From positions 10,355,501 to 10,419,500 of the forward strand of contig CM050651.1 in assembly GCA_027574665.1 (NCBI GenBank): a DNA stretch of 64,000 bases, written 5' to 3'. Below, piece by piece: positions 23,163 through 35,697 of this stretch (position 1 is the stretch's first letter; each line of letters starts with the position of its first letter). The notes under the pieces were generated by a model. That model was not told where the DNA came from. It was given only the letters and a program-made list of their open reading frames with translations, and did not search any database. The position numbers and the translations under genes are program-made. Origin of the DNA: Rhynochetos jubatus. Its lineage: Eukaryota > Chordata > Aves > Eurypygiformes > Rhynochetidae.

Positions 23163-23340
23163 GATAGGTCGTGCATTTTGCACATTTGTGGGACACTTGT
23201 AAAGGAAATACAGAGCACGCTTTCCAAAAGCTTCAGCTTGAAACGCAACAGTTTCCATGCTGCCTGGAGCTTCAGTGTCAAAGAGATTTCTATTTTTAGA
23301 GAGAGATTCTACTCAAAGAGCTATATAAGGCCGTGCTGGG
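23163..23340 (+). promoter_or_regulatory. Candidate muscle regulatory cluster: GATA, NKX-like, MEF2, TATA/CArG-like
   Basis: In order: GATA (23163-23166), CACTTGT, an NKX2-like core (23194-23200), CTATTTTTAG, a perfect MEF2 consensus (23290-23299), and CTATATAAGG (23331-23340). The last is both a one-mismatch CArG box and a strong TATA box (TATATAAG) reading to the plus strand, opposite to SYNPO2. The combination suits a heart or muscle enhancer or a TATA promoter of an antisense transcript. It is built from short motifs only; conservation and chromatin data would decide. Confidence 0.3.
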
Positions 23341-23344
23341 GAGA

Positions 23345-24780
23345 CCGTTACTTTTGTATAATATATGAGAATACTTGTTACTCAGTGAGGGAGAAAAAAT
23401 TTCTGTGTAAAACTGAATTTGTGTAAAACACAACAATACTCTGACTTGGATGTCTTTTGGGGAAGAGAGGAAACTGAGATGAGAAGTGAAGACCCAATAT
23501 TTAGTTTTTACTATTATAATTTCTCTCAAGTTCTTGAAATAATTGCTTTAGCCATTAAAAATGTCAGAGAAGGCTCTTTATCGCGAGGGATGATGCAAGA
23601 GGGAAGGGAGAGTTCCAAGCATGGTTTGGTGCCAAAAGACAGCTTACTATGCTAACAGGTGGCAGCACTGGGAAAACCCAGTAAGTTACTGTCATGTCCT
23701 TCATGGGAAACTAGGTAAAACTTGATGTTACAGATTGATTCTTTCCAACTACTGTTTTCTTAGTCATTCTGAGTACAAAGTGCACCTAACCTGATTGAGT
23801 GCTGCAGAAAAACTCAGGTGGAGTGGCCAGGTGGGCTAAGAACAGTACTCACAGTTAATGGCAGAGGAACGGAGCAGTGCCTGGAATGCTGGCTTGCTAG
23901 GCAGCCGTCTTCTGAAGCCTATTTTTTCTTCACATAGACGTCTCCAGCAAACACATAACTCTCTTACCCTAATCCCTGTTTTTGTATGAACAGGTAGGAA
24001 AAAGGTCTGAACAGGATTGGTTAAACCTGTGTTCTCAATTAACTTTCTCAGTGTCATCTCTACTGCAGTTTTAAGGAGAACTGTTTGGCTTTCAGGGAAT
24101 AATTTGCCTATGAAGCATGGGAGACCTTCTGGTCTGGCCGAACTTCCAGAGGCAGCCCAGGTAACGTTGGCTTTAGCAGCTGTTGCCAGTGTTAGCGCAG
24201 CAGCTGGGGCCAATATGGTTTTGCTTGAGTAAGGACTAGATGAGGTAATGCAGCTAAATTCAGGACACAGGGTCCATTTCGGCTGTCGTCTGACAGAGCT
24301 CCTGCGATGGATTCGAAATTGGAGGCAGGACTGGACTGATGCTGGTCTTGTTTTGGGTTTCTATTCTGGTTTTATATGGTCTAGCTAGCTCTGACATAAC
24401 CTGTTTGGCTGCAGGCTAATCAAATTATGAACAGCTAGACGATCCGAATTAAGGGAGAAATCCCACCGCAGGTGGAAGGGGTGTCTGCGTTCCAGTGACA
24501 CAAGGGAAGAGGGCAGTTTTGTGTCACACAGAAGGCAGGGTAGAATGGTTGGTGGCGAAGCAGAAGCGTGAGCAGCAATTTAGTGTGACCCAGGGAAATT
24601 CCTTCATCCCTCTAATGCACCGAACCGGGAATTGCAGGAAAAATAACGCTCTCTGCCTTGACGTTGGTTATTCAGCAGAAATAAAATTATTGACATTGGA
24701 GTGTGCGTTTAGTGTGCTTCTGAATACACTGACACACTAGTCCTGCCTTAAGCTACGAGAAGTAGCTCAGGTATTTGGGG
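23345..24780. other. Unique intronic sequence up to the CpG island
   Basis: No recognisable gene or repeat. Base composition becomes more balanced toward the CpG island. Several open frames of 60-125 codons overlap on both strands and are treated as chance. Confidence 0.5.
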
Positions 24781-24802
24781 GAACAACCCCTCCCCCCAAA
24801 CC

Positions 24803-25050
24803 ACGGTGCACACGGGCACCTCGGCGGATTTACTGGTGATATCGGCGTTCGATACCAGCTGTGTTGCTCTGCTGTACGGGGCGGGAGCCCTGGCCGGGGG
24901 TCGGGGGGCCGCGGGGCCGTCTCCCGCGCTTTCCGGCGAAGCGGCACTGCCCCCTAGCGGCAGGCGGGAGGAGCGGGAGGGCTTTCTGTGGGGCGAGCGC
25001 GGGAGCCGCGTCCTGCTGCTTCCCCGTGAGAACGCCTGGGAGCCGGACGC
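24803..25050. promoter_or_regulatory. CpG island inside the long intron; candidate internal promoter
   Basis: By hand count about 32 CpG occur in roughly 250 bp of GC-rich sequence, in a neighbourhood where CpG is rare. A GC box GGGGCGGG lies at 24878-24885 (Sp1-type) and long G runs at 24896-24916. No TATA box is evident. CpG islands in vertebrates usually mark promoters and stay unmethylated in the germ line. No exon with a convincing coding sequence or donor could be tied to it, and it does not encode the missing PDZ half. Options are an alternative SYNPO2 first exon, an antisense or non-coding RNA promoter, or an insulator given the CTCF motif. Confidence 0.7.
24948..24960 (-). promoter_or_regulatory. 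CTCF-binding motif, full consensus match
   Basis: On the minus strand CCGCTAGGGGGCA matches the CTCF core CC(A/G)(C/G)(C/T)AG(A/G)(G/T)GGC(A/G) at all 13 positions. It sits inside the CpG island, where CTCF often binds to organise promoters or loop anchors. The motif points in the same direction as SYNPO2 transcription. Confidence 0.65.
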
Positions 25051-28000
25051 GAGCTGGGAACAGTTTAGGATGATTGCAGGAATTGTAAGGGATTAATCAC
25101 GATAAACTTGAGGAGCTTGGCCATAACTCTGCACTGTGCTTCTGCTCAAGGCCTTTCGCGATGTCACGTTCGCTCCTGGAGTTGCGCTGCAAAAACCAGC
25201 TCCTCGTCCTTCCCAGCCTGTACTGAAACACCTAACTCTGCTTCGAGCCAAATTTTCTCCTCCCTCTCTCCTCTGAAGGGTTTCTGTACCTTCCCTTGCC
25301 TCACTGAGAAAGCACCCAAGAAATCTTCCCATGGAAGTCCCCTCTTCCTTCCTAAATGCCATGAGCGCTGCTGGCTTGCTCTGCAGCAAGGACGTGTTCC
25401 TAACTTGATCCGCTCCGCAGCTGTCTCAGGCAGGAATCCCAGCCTGCCTCTCTCGGGTTCCTGAGCAGTTTCCTTCTGGGATTAAACAAATCTCTACATT
25501 GTTTTCCCAACCAGTAACTGCTTGCGGTTTCAGAAGTTAATTCTGGCTTGTGTTGGATTCAGATGGCAGTGAACTTTATCCTTGTTGGTTTTGTTAATAA
25601 ACCTGGCAATTTTATGACGTTGAAAAGCCATTTGGTAAAATGCTGTACATCTGGCCAGTCATTTGTCTTAATGTATTCTTAATTAACTTTCTGAGTGTGA
25701 TTTACACGGACAGTTTCATGCTCTGCTCTTAAGATAAAGTTCTGCACTTGCATTTGTTTTCATTTTCTTAGCTGTTGTACAGAGGGAGATTAGAACTGTT
25801 AATTGCTAAATAAATAAAACCTTCCATGTGATCAGCACTGTTTAATAATGACATAAATCTATATTCTGTGTTCAGTGCATAGTGTTCTCCAGTCATGTCA
25901 GACAGTAACATATTCTGCAAATTAAAAGGAAAAAATTCTTTAAAGGGTATAGTGAGGGAGGTGTAAAGCCCAAACTGTCCTTTAAGACTCTGTGAAGATA
26001 GCACCATCTCCTTACTGAAATGCTGCTGTAGGAGACAAGTAAGATTAAGCAACACCATTATGCTGTAAGCAAACATCATCAGTCTGTAAGTCATGATTGT
26101 AGCATGACTGTACAGTGTACAGGCCTCCTCTAAATAGCTGAAGGTTAACCCAGCAGCACAAAATACATAATGTTACAGAAAACAGGTGTATTGTGTGTTT
26201 GTGTAAGCCTGAATTTAGTTAAGGATAAAGATTTGTTTGAAAAGCCACTAACTTCCAGAATATTTATAAACAAATTACGAATCCTGCAGTCCTTTTGTGT
26301 AGCTGTTTTAGAAATGTATTTGCTGTAATACTTGTTCTGAGAGTCCAAACCAAGTAAAACAAACTGGGTACAAGAAATGAGACTGAGGGAAGATGCTAAA
26401 TGATTTTTTTTTTCTATTAGGTTACTTCTAAGTTTGGAAAAAGCAACTGTCTAGGCAATGCTTGTAATTCTTTTACTATTTATTCAGTATTACAATATTC
26501 AAAGTACTAGAATAGTGGGAACAATGTAATGTGGGCAGACAACCATTTTTTCAAAGAACAGAAAGCAAAAATAAGACCAAAGGAGTGTGGTGGTCAATAT
26601 ACAGTCCCCAGTAGGAGCTGTATATATCCTTTTGCCCAGAAAGGTGGAGCTTAAAACTTTCACAGTTGCTCTGAATTACCTAACCCCGGTATCAAGGACG
26701 ACTACTCAGTTTTTATGGGACCAGCCTTATAAGTGTGTTACCTGAGCATCTTATATTTGGTAGTCTCACTACAACCACACTGTAACAGCTCCCTTTCACC
26801 TCTCAAGCATTCATGCTTTCAAAATTCTTGGATTAAATAAAGATTTCTGATAATTTCTTGAATAGTATGAAAACTTCATTTGAGAAGAGCAGAAGAATTT
26901 TTTGGGGTTTGTATCCTGGATTATTTTTGTCCCCACCCCTCACTCCTCCAATGTCTGACTTCAGTATTATCTTTAATGACTTCCTTTTGGTAATGTGTTT
27001 TTGCATGCTACCATATGTGTTTGTCATTAAAACTGTTTATGTAAACATCATATATAATGAACACCAGGTAAACGTGGGAATTTGCGGGCCTTTCACCCCT
27101 CTATTCTTGCTTTCCTGTGATATGGAAAAACATTATGATAAGGATTATGTGGTCTTATAAAGCATACATATAAAACCATAGCTCGCACTATTAGAATTGT
27201 GCTTTAACTAGTTTCACTTCTTTCTCTAGCTTTATGAAGTTGGTGGGTTTTTTGGTTTTTTTAAGTATGGTAATCATTCTTTTCTGTTTAATATGGTGGT
27301 CATATTCCTTTAAAGAAAAACTGTACATCAGAACTGTACACACACAGGATATTTTGTTCTGAGATTTTACTGAAGAGCTCACTTTCATGTTCAGCCATGC
27401 AAATACTAAATGTTTGGACAGGGCATCAGAATTTCCTTATGGGGAGGAAGAGATTTTTTTATTCTGAGAACTACGTTAGAAACCATTCAGTGGTGTGTCA
27501 GCAGAAATAGCTGGCTGCTGGCTGTGCAGCGCAATCCTCAGGGTGGGGAGTTTCCTCTGTAAGTCTTTGAGAGCACCAAGATAATAATGGTAACAGTGGT
27601 TGTGTGTAGGTGATCATGGCTACGATGGCTTTGGCCACAGTAGGGTCGCTATTGTGTATGAGTATGATACTGCATGTGCACAGTCCACCATATTGTGTGT
27701 TTCTATATTGTGTATGATAGTAATTCTTTTTTTTTAAAGTGCCAGTGTATAGATTCCCACATTAGGTGGCTGGATGCAAACCACGTGACTGCTCTAACTG
27801 ATAGGAGGACAATACCCAATCTCAACTGCGCTCTTTAGGAGTTCTTGTGTCAAAATAGCAAGTAGTTGAAGTGGCTGATAGTGATGATGAAAATAGCTGG
27901 AAGTGTCATTCACCAGCCACACATATAGCTGAGCCAAAGAGTAATATCTAGGGAAGAGGCCTTGCATTTTACAGTAAAACTAGTAAACGGTATCTGGAGA

Positions 28001-28540
28001 GGGAGGAAAGGCTGATAGCTATCTAGCAGGGAAAGGGTAGTGTTCAATATGAGTGAGTAAAGATGGTTTTCTAAGTACAGTCTGAACGTGGCTGCTTAAG
28101 AAACGGCATCAGTGAGGACTCTTAGAGAATACAGCATGTGATAGTTGCTTAAAATGAAATCTGTTTTGACAAAAAATGCAAAGCCAACCCTCAATGTAGA
28201 GTACTTCCCAAGCATTATTAATTGGCTAGTGTTAGCTGCCTCTCTTCCTCATCAGTTTGTCTTGGCAAATTACTGTGATCCCCAGAACATCTTAAGCTGC
28301 ACTGTGACACTACTTGTATATTTCTAACAGAGAGAGGAGTGCTCAACAAGTTTTTTGAATTGGGATTTGCATATTTGCAATGTGAAATTCTGCTATTGGA
28401 ATAGGTGTCATGACATTGTTACTGGCTGCTCTCTTGAGACATAAATACACTTGCCATTTTCACCTTGTTACTGCCCTTGTTACTGTTGTTAGACATCTCA
28501 TGAGCTCAATGGCTATGTATCATTACCTTATTGCCATATT
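25051..28540. other. Unique intronic sequence
   Basis: Starts with a moderately GC-rich shoulder of the CpG island (to about 25460) that holds overlapping open frames on both strands, none recognisable. The remainder is AT-rich with nothing I can name apart from GTGT-rich text at 27600-27720. Confidence 0.5.
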
Positions 28541-28542
28541 TA

Positions 28543-29165
28543 TCATGGAACCATAGCATGGTTTGGGTTGGAAGGGACCTCAAAGACCATCTAGTTCCAG
28601 CCCCCCTGCCATGGGCAGGGACACCCTCCACTAGACCACGTTGCTCCAAGCCTCATCCAGCCTGGCCTTGGACACTTCCAGGGATGGGGCATCCACAGCT
28701 TCTCTGGGCAACCTGTCCCAGTGCCTCACCACCCTCTCCAGGAAGAACTTCTTCCTGATATCCAATCTAAATCTCCCTGCTTTCAGTTTAAACCTGTTAC
28801 CTCTTGTCCTGTCACTACAGGCCCGTGTAAAAAGCATGCCTCCTAGCTTTCTTGTAGCCCCTTCAGGCACTGGGAGGTGCTGTAAGGTCTCTGTGGAGTC
28901 TTCTCCAGGCTGAACAAGCCCAACTCTCCCAGCCTGTTCCCATAGCAGAGGGGCTCCACCCCTCTGAGCATCTTGGTGGCCTCCTCTGGACTCGCTCCAA
29001 CTGGTCAATATCCTTCTTTTGCTGGATGCCCCATAGATGGACACAGCACTGCAGGTGGGGTCCCATGAGAGCAGAGTAGAGGGGGAGAATGCCCTCCCTT
29101 GACCTGCTGGCCACGCTGCTCTGGATACAGCCCAGGGTACGGTTGGCTTTGTGGGCCAAGTATAT
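28543..29165 (-). mobile_element. CR1 LINE fragment, 5'-truncated, reverse orientation
   Basis: The plus strand starts with the complement of the CR1 3' end (GGTTTGGGTTGGAAGGGACC) and runs through the 3' UTR into the C-terminal part of the reverse transcriptase ORF. Minus-strand frames read TRGNRFKLKAGRFRLDIRKK and WDRLPREAVDAPSLEVSKA, the typical end of the CR1 pol protein. Further up, the pieces ILPLYSAL and QQKKDIDQLERVQRR lie in other frames, so the ORF is broken by frameshifts. About 620 bp remain, the usual 5'-truncated dead copy. Confidence 0.95.
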
Positions 29166-31117
29166 ACAAGTCACATGTTTTTTTCAGTACAGTTGATGCT
29201 GTGGTGAAAATCCCCCTGTGTACTAAACACAGTTCAAAAGCCACTTGCACTTTTAAAATCTGTATTTATGTATCATCCTGATCACCACCAGAAGGGCCAA
29301 ATGTCTCTTGGAACAAGCTAGCTTAGGTATTCAAAGCAGAATGGTGGAATTCCATATTGCCATTCAACCTTGTAATATTAGGTTATATTAAGGTGAGATA
29401 CTTCACTATTTTAGTGGGTTTTGAAGAGCTCATCCAGAGCTGGAAAATATACTTTCTTTTGTGCTACATGGACACACCCGACGTTTTGGTTATAGATCTT
29501 GACATCTGATTAGTTGTCTAGGCTCCTTTATAGTCAAAGATGACCACATCTCACTTTAAACAACGTGTGTTTCATCAAATGAATATATTGACTAGATTTT
29601 CATTTACTGTCAGGTCTGAAGACAGCGTGGGATTTTAAATGTTAAGTTTTACTGAAGATCCAAGACTCTACATGTCTCAATTTCTTGATAATCACTGATT
29701 TTTTTTACTCCTGTTGCTTGGGTACCCTTTTTATAAAGCAGTATAAAGCAGTTCAAACATTTTAGATAACAGCAGAGACCTTCACTGCAGTTGCATGTTA
29801 TTTTAACTGAAAGCTTTACTACAATACAAAGTTTAATTCTCCTTAAGAAGCAGGTGAGACTACTGTGTTCTTATTAAAGGTTTTCCAAGTCAAGTTATAT
29901 TACATTTGGCTTATTGAGAGAAGTTATTCCCCAATGGCTTTGCTCTCATCTCAAGCAGCAGAGGGCAGTGAATCCACTACACAGAAAAATAAAAATGTCT
30001 GATCATAGGAAAATTATTATTCTTTTTCCTTACAATCACACTTCCTAGTCATTCCACTGTAGGGCACGCACAAAGTAAGTTACAAATCTGTGTAGGTGTC
30101 ACAATGAGGTTTTTTACTTTATAGACCCAATAGAGGCACAATTAGATAAGCTGTGATTGTTTTTAAAGTAACTGTTACTTGCAGACCAGAGTACTGTTTG
30201 CTACCCTGCATATGGAGTTTAAAACTATCCTGTGACTTTTCAGCTGCTGTCTTGATGTGCTGCAAAAGGGAACAGAAAAACAAGGCAGAGGGGAAAGGAA
30301 AAGGAGATAAGGTCAAAATTAAAACTCAGGGAAAGTGGTACTGAGGATAAAAAAAAATGTATTATCTGTGGCTACAGTTCTGGGTGGCTTTTTGTATTTT
30401 TCCACATCTGAATATTTTTTGACAGAAGTGAAATATGAACACTAAAAGCTGTTCAGCTGGGGAGGGAAGAGGTGTTAAAAAAAAATCTATCAAAAACCCC
30501 CATAAAATTTGTGTCTTTTCCTCACGAAAACACAGACATTCTCCCCAAAACTGCTGAATTTAAACTTCAGTTTTCCAAAGAGGAATATTTCTATATGAAT
30601 ATTCAAGCAGCTATATTAAAAGCCATCCTAAAACAATGTTGGAGGTATAGCACATTCATATTGCACATTAAAAGTATCGCTACTTATTCAGTCAGTACCA
30701 TTTTCACATTTCTTAATAAGATTTTTACAGTCTTCAGAGTGACAGTAAGAATCAGAAGTTCAATCTGAGATAGCAACATTTTATGGTTTTGGAGGTTTTT
30801 TGGTCCTCACTAAGTCCATTCTGATACAGCACTTTCTGTGCTTCCCTCTCACATGTTATTTGATGCGGGGACATAAGGATTTTCACTGAATATCTTTAGG
30901 CAGGAAAAACCCCCATGGGATTGGAAAGTGGCTGTTATCATTAATGACAGATCTGTGAGTGTCTGTATTTCCTTACACAAAGCATGCCACCCTTTATTGC
31001 AACAAGACTCCACCTTTGATTAAAACAACTATTAACGTGCTCATAGACAGCAGGGAAGGATTTTTCTTACAAGCCTTTCAAGGCATTTATCATTATTGTC
31101 TGGCTGTGCTTTGCAAG
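29166..31117. other. Unique intronic sequence
   Basis: AT-rich DNA without recognisable genes. One near-match to the CTCF core (GCAGCAGAGGGCA, 29955-29967, 12 of 13 positions, plus strand) lies here. Confidence 0.5.
29955..29967 (+). promoter_or_regulatory. CTCF-like motif, 12 of 13
   Basis: GCAGCAGAGGGCA differs from the CTCF core consensus only at the first base. It faces the opposite way to the perfect motif at 24948-24960. The two motifs diverge rather than converge, so they would not anchor a loop with each other. Confidence 0.35.
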
Positions 31118-31197
31118 ATTAGATCCTGCTCTGACAGGGGGATTGGACCAGATGATCTCTGGAGGTCCCTTCCAACCCCTAACACTCTGTGAATCCT
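31118..31197 (+). mobile_element. CR1 3'-end fragment
   Basis: GATTGGACCAGATGATCTCT then GGAGGTCCCTTCCAACCCCT and ACTCTGTGAAT is the last part of a CR1 3' UTR with its terminal short repeat. Only about 80 bp are left, with no coding part. Confidence 0.88.
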
Positions 31198-31737
31198 TCA
31201 GAAAACAGGTAGGATTTTGGTTTTTTTTAAAAAAGTAGCATTCTACATTCAAACAGTGTTAAAGGCTTATGTCATGGATCCCCTTCTATGACTTTTCCCA
31301 TTAATCATTCAGTGAAGCAAGACTATACACACAAAATTGGCTAATGATAGCCCACTGTGTGAGGGTGTGATTGTTGGCATTATAAAGGAGCCACGTTCAA
31401 AATGTGCTGGAAAGCAGAAGACAAAAAGTGAAATGATACAATCCATTAGAGCAATGAAAACGGTGCCACTTGGGGAAGGGAAACGGATGTTATGAAAACA
31501 AGAAGTGTCTTGCCGACCCCAGTTCTGCTGCAGAGGTCCTGGAGGATGCTCTGCGTGTTTGTAAACTAAATAAAGGAAGTCTGGGGTGGGGGGTAGGTGG
31601 TAGTGCTTTTTGTTGTTTCTTGGGGTTTTTTCCTTAAGCAAAGAGGGAAACATGATCCTGGGCCATATTAATAGGACAGCTCAATCTGGAGAATATGGGA
31701 GGTAATTATTCATCTTTTTTGGCACTGTGAGTACTCT

Positions 31738-32165
31738 GTCAAGTTCAGAAAGATGTGGGCAATTTGGAAAGGGTCCAAAGGAGGTCAGCAAGTATGCTAA
31801 AAGAGTTAGAAAGCATGACCTATGAGGAAGCTGTGGAGGAATTCAGTGTATTCAGTCTTTCTCTTTGGGAAAAAAAAAAAGAGATTGGAGGAAGGACTTA
31901 ACCTCTTCACAGCAGGAAGCTGTTAGAAAGAAGGCAGTACAATCATTTGCTCTTCTTTGTAGGCTAAAACCAGCAAGAAACCAACTTTCCAGTAAAGAAA
32001 ATTTAAGTTTGAATATTCAGTATTTCTGAGCAAGATAAAAAAATTAACTAAATTAGGGGTCCTGGCGACTCCTTCACTGGAGGAGTTTAGAAGAGTTTAA
32101 GCAGATTTCTGTCAGGAATCACCTAGGCTTATTTAATCCTCAAGGCTAGAAGCTGGTTTTCAGTG
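31738..32165 (+). mobile_element. Old, diverged CR1-like LINE fragment
   Basis: GGGCAATTTGGAAAGGGTCC, AAAGGAGGTCAGCAAG, AGAAAGCATGACCTATGAGG and later CTTCACTGGAGGAGTTTAGA and CTGTCAGGAATCACCTAGG follow the order of an ancient amniote CR1 (the segment encoding 'LERVQRR', then 'SLEEFK' and the 3' UTR). It is much more decayed than the other copies, with indels including an A run at 31870-31880, so it predates the bird-specific CR1 insertions nearby. Confidence 0.75.
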
Positions 32166-35100
32166 TTTCCAGAGTGAATTTTTACTCTGACTACAAGTCC
32201 TAATTCATTGTGACTGATGTCTTGACAAAGTCCAATTGTAAGAGGTCATAAGTGTAGTTGGTAGATATGGGGTGGTTTTGGCTCGAATCAGTGGAGTATG
32301 TACTCTCTCGGGGTGCAAGCAGCCCCACACATCCATGATCAATGCTGGCAACCATCTAAATAACCTTAAGGTAAAGGGGAAAAAACAGCCAGGAGACTGG
32401 TCTACAGGACCTTACCGGGTGCTGAGTTGCCACAGTAACTGAAAGGTTACTGAAAAACATGCCTTGAATTGTACTCTCAACAGAGTCTTGTTTCATCTTA
32501 GACATATTTTTGAAAGAAAGGGTGCCTGTAATATGGATTCTTGAAAGTGACCACCAGAGCAGTACCACTTTACCTCTGTGTCCATGAAAGTAGCATAATA
32601 GAAGATGAGTTCCTTTCTTTGTAGAATAACTTAACACAGGGCTCCTCAGACTCCATAAGGTCCAGACTGATTTTACAGAAGAGGACAGCAGCCACAGAAA
32701 ACAGTGTATGATATGATCTGTCTTATGCTTTTTGGGTCAATGCAGGATGCTGTATTCTGTGCTGGAGAGGATTCTGCAGTCATCTTAAAAAGATTACTCC
32801 ACTTGCATTAGCAAGCCTGTTGGTGACTGTAACAATATCTGGGTATGATAAATAAAACTCTCATAGCTCCCAGTGCTTTTATCAGTACCTTTTGTCTCGA
32901 TCCATCTGGCAAAATTGATTTCAGATCACTTTTGCTATTGGGAATGTAATTACCTTCTAAAGTATGGCTAAGATGGGTTAAGTGGCAGAATGATTCAATG
33001 AACAAGCGCTTCATTTCTCTCCTGACCCAAGTTCATCTCTAATATGGAGAATTTGGAGTGATTCTGACGTCAGCCTAATCCCCTGCAAATGCTTGTTCAC
33101 CTTGCATTTGGAGAGCTCTTCAGCATTATGAGTCATCTGTACTGAAGAGGCCCTGCACTCTGAAATTTTGAACAGATCAAGACTGAAAAATTGAGAAAAC
33201 AGGCACACACAACAAAACTTTTGGGAAGTCTGTCCTTGTCACTGTGTTTATGCAGTGAGATGTGAAAAGAAACCAAAACCCTTACTGACCTGGGTAACTC
33301 AAGGTCCTTAACTATAGGCTGCTTTTAACCTAAATTCAGGGCAAAATTATTCAGTTGAGATTTTTGAGCTTCTCACCCTATTGTTCAACTTGAGCTTAGA
33401 AAATCATTCCAGTCTCATATGCTGTGTATGACAAGAAACAAATACTATCTAAAGCGTTTGCCCATACCCTCTGTAATTCTGCAGCTCCTAGCGTAGCTGT
33501 TGCTGGAATTCCTTCTAGAGATGATTTTCCACTATGGAGAAAAATTGTAAAGGTATAGGAAAGGGAGCTAGCTTTGTCCTTTAGTTCTGTAGGAAATGGG
33601 GGAGGGCAGGAGGATAATGGCATCTCATTTTGTTCTGTCCATCCCTACGTGCAGCACGCAGTTATCCTGGCCGCGCAGAAGCAAATGAGTGAGTTATGAG
33701 AGCAGCGTCATGAAGGCAGGCACCCTATCATCAAACATGGAAAAAGTTGATAGGCAGAAACTTTTCCATTCAAAGTATTACTAATTTTTAATTATAAATT
33801 ATTTCAATAATGTTCAAAGGAAATACGAGAAGTTCAACCCAGTTTTGCTACCCTACAATATTGTGCTTAGAAGAGCTGAGAGTGAGTTCTTCAGGTTGTG
33901 AACTGAAAAATGATTTTATTTTCTTCTGGAACAACATTTGCTTTCTGCACTTCATTCTTGTCTGTTTTCACACTCAAATGAGATGACGTGAGAAACCTTA
34001 AACACAGATACTAAGAACTTTTCTTACAATTAATCGCTCTGAATAAGAAGCATCTGGTTCTGAGTGAACTAAATTCATGGGAGAAATCAGAAATGAGATG
34101 ACATCTTAAAGCAGGGCTGTCTCTTAACATAAACAAATACCTCTTGTATTTCTTTTGGAACTCCGCTGTCCCAAGCCAGATATGAGAATAAACAAGACAT
34201 TAGTTATATTTCCCGATATGAAAGTCCCTTAAAGCATTCTGCTGGGAAAAGTGGGTCTGATTGTCTCAACCTAAGCTATTGGGGTTGTGATGAATTAAAT
34301 CAGACAAAATTCTAATTTTAGTAGAGTTTTAAGTAGACTTGGGAGAACTCAAAGAGGATTGAGCTTGCTCACTCGGAATGAAACAACTGGTAGCTGTGGG
34401 GGTTTTTCCTAAGAGGTAGCTTTGATTAGATGAATGTTGATTAAGACGTTGGCACACATCCCACAGACTTTTCTGTAGGTAAGGAGATGATCAAAGAAGG
34501 GCAAAAGGCAGGTATTATCCCTTTCTGTTGCTCAGTACAGCCTGACAGAGACAAGTTGCAGTTGTAGTTCCGGTATAGAGCTTGTCAACCATCCTGATGA
34601 TCCTTCGGACAGTTTCCTTGCATGTCACGTGTTCCCGCCCAGCACATTGCACCTACCCCATTCCCTCATCAGGATTTTGTATCGGAGTGTTAGAATGTAA
34701 AAGATAGTAAGCTGGATTTGGCGTACAGCTGGAAAAGGCAGTGGCTGTGGAAGCTATATGCAATGCAGAAACCCAAGAAAAGGCAGGGCAAAAGAAGTAT
34801 CTTTTCACTTACCATCTATGTAAAGGCAAGCATTTTCAGCCATCTGTAAAATATATCCCTTAGATTTCACTCACCAGATCAAACATTTCCCCTACTTCCC
34901 ACTCAAGGCATCTTTAGCTATATTTTGTTGAATCAGCAGTATTTCCTTTGTTTAAAAGAAATTAGTCATCCCTGTAACAAAACATTCCTCACTGTTTTTC
35001 CTTCTTCTGTTTAGCCAAAATGTGCAGGCTTGTTCTGCAGGCACAGACTTCAGCATTTCCAAAAGCCAAAGGTCAGCCTGAAATCTCACAGCATACTTAC

Positions 35101-35697
35101 TGTACAAAAGCCAAGCAAGAAAATGTTTGAAAAATCTTTGGATAGCATTATCCTAATGTGTAAACTTAGAGTCACTTCAATCCCACGTGCCTCATGGCCC
35201 ATATTTTACTTTTTTACAAAGGATGTTATTAATATGAATTTCTTCATATCTTGGAATCTCTGAATAAAACAGATTTAAGAGATTTTTTTTCCAATTCTTC
35301 CTTTTTCCACAAAGAATTCTATTACCACCTCTTAGGTGAGCCTACATTGGCTGGCTTAAACAGCCAATTGTTTTCATTTAATGGTGAAGTTGGGTTTTTT
35401 TTCCTTAGACTACGTTTGGCCCTCAGACACTTTATTTTGTGATGCCTTCTTTAAGGTAAACAGAGGAGGTATTGAATACATAATTAATATTCTATAATTA
35501 CAGAGGATGGTATTAGCACTGCCTGTCCTAAGTAATTCTGTTATCAGGGAACACACAGGGATCTCCCTAGTCTCAAATAGGTGACTTACTCTGGTGATAA
35601 AGACATTTCTTGACTTTTCTGCCTGCTTATCACTGCTTGAAGCTATCAGAGAGAGTTCCTCTCTGAAGTATAGAAAAATATAAGTGCATTGACACCC
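32166..35697. other. Unique intronic sequence
   Basis: AT-rich DNA with no recognised gene, repeat or structured element. Confidence 0.5.

Noticed and set aside
25093-25464. Open frames of about 100-120 codons on both strands beside the CpG island
   Set aside because: No recognisable protein, mutually overlapping, and explained by the higher GC content with fewer stop codons.
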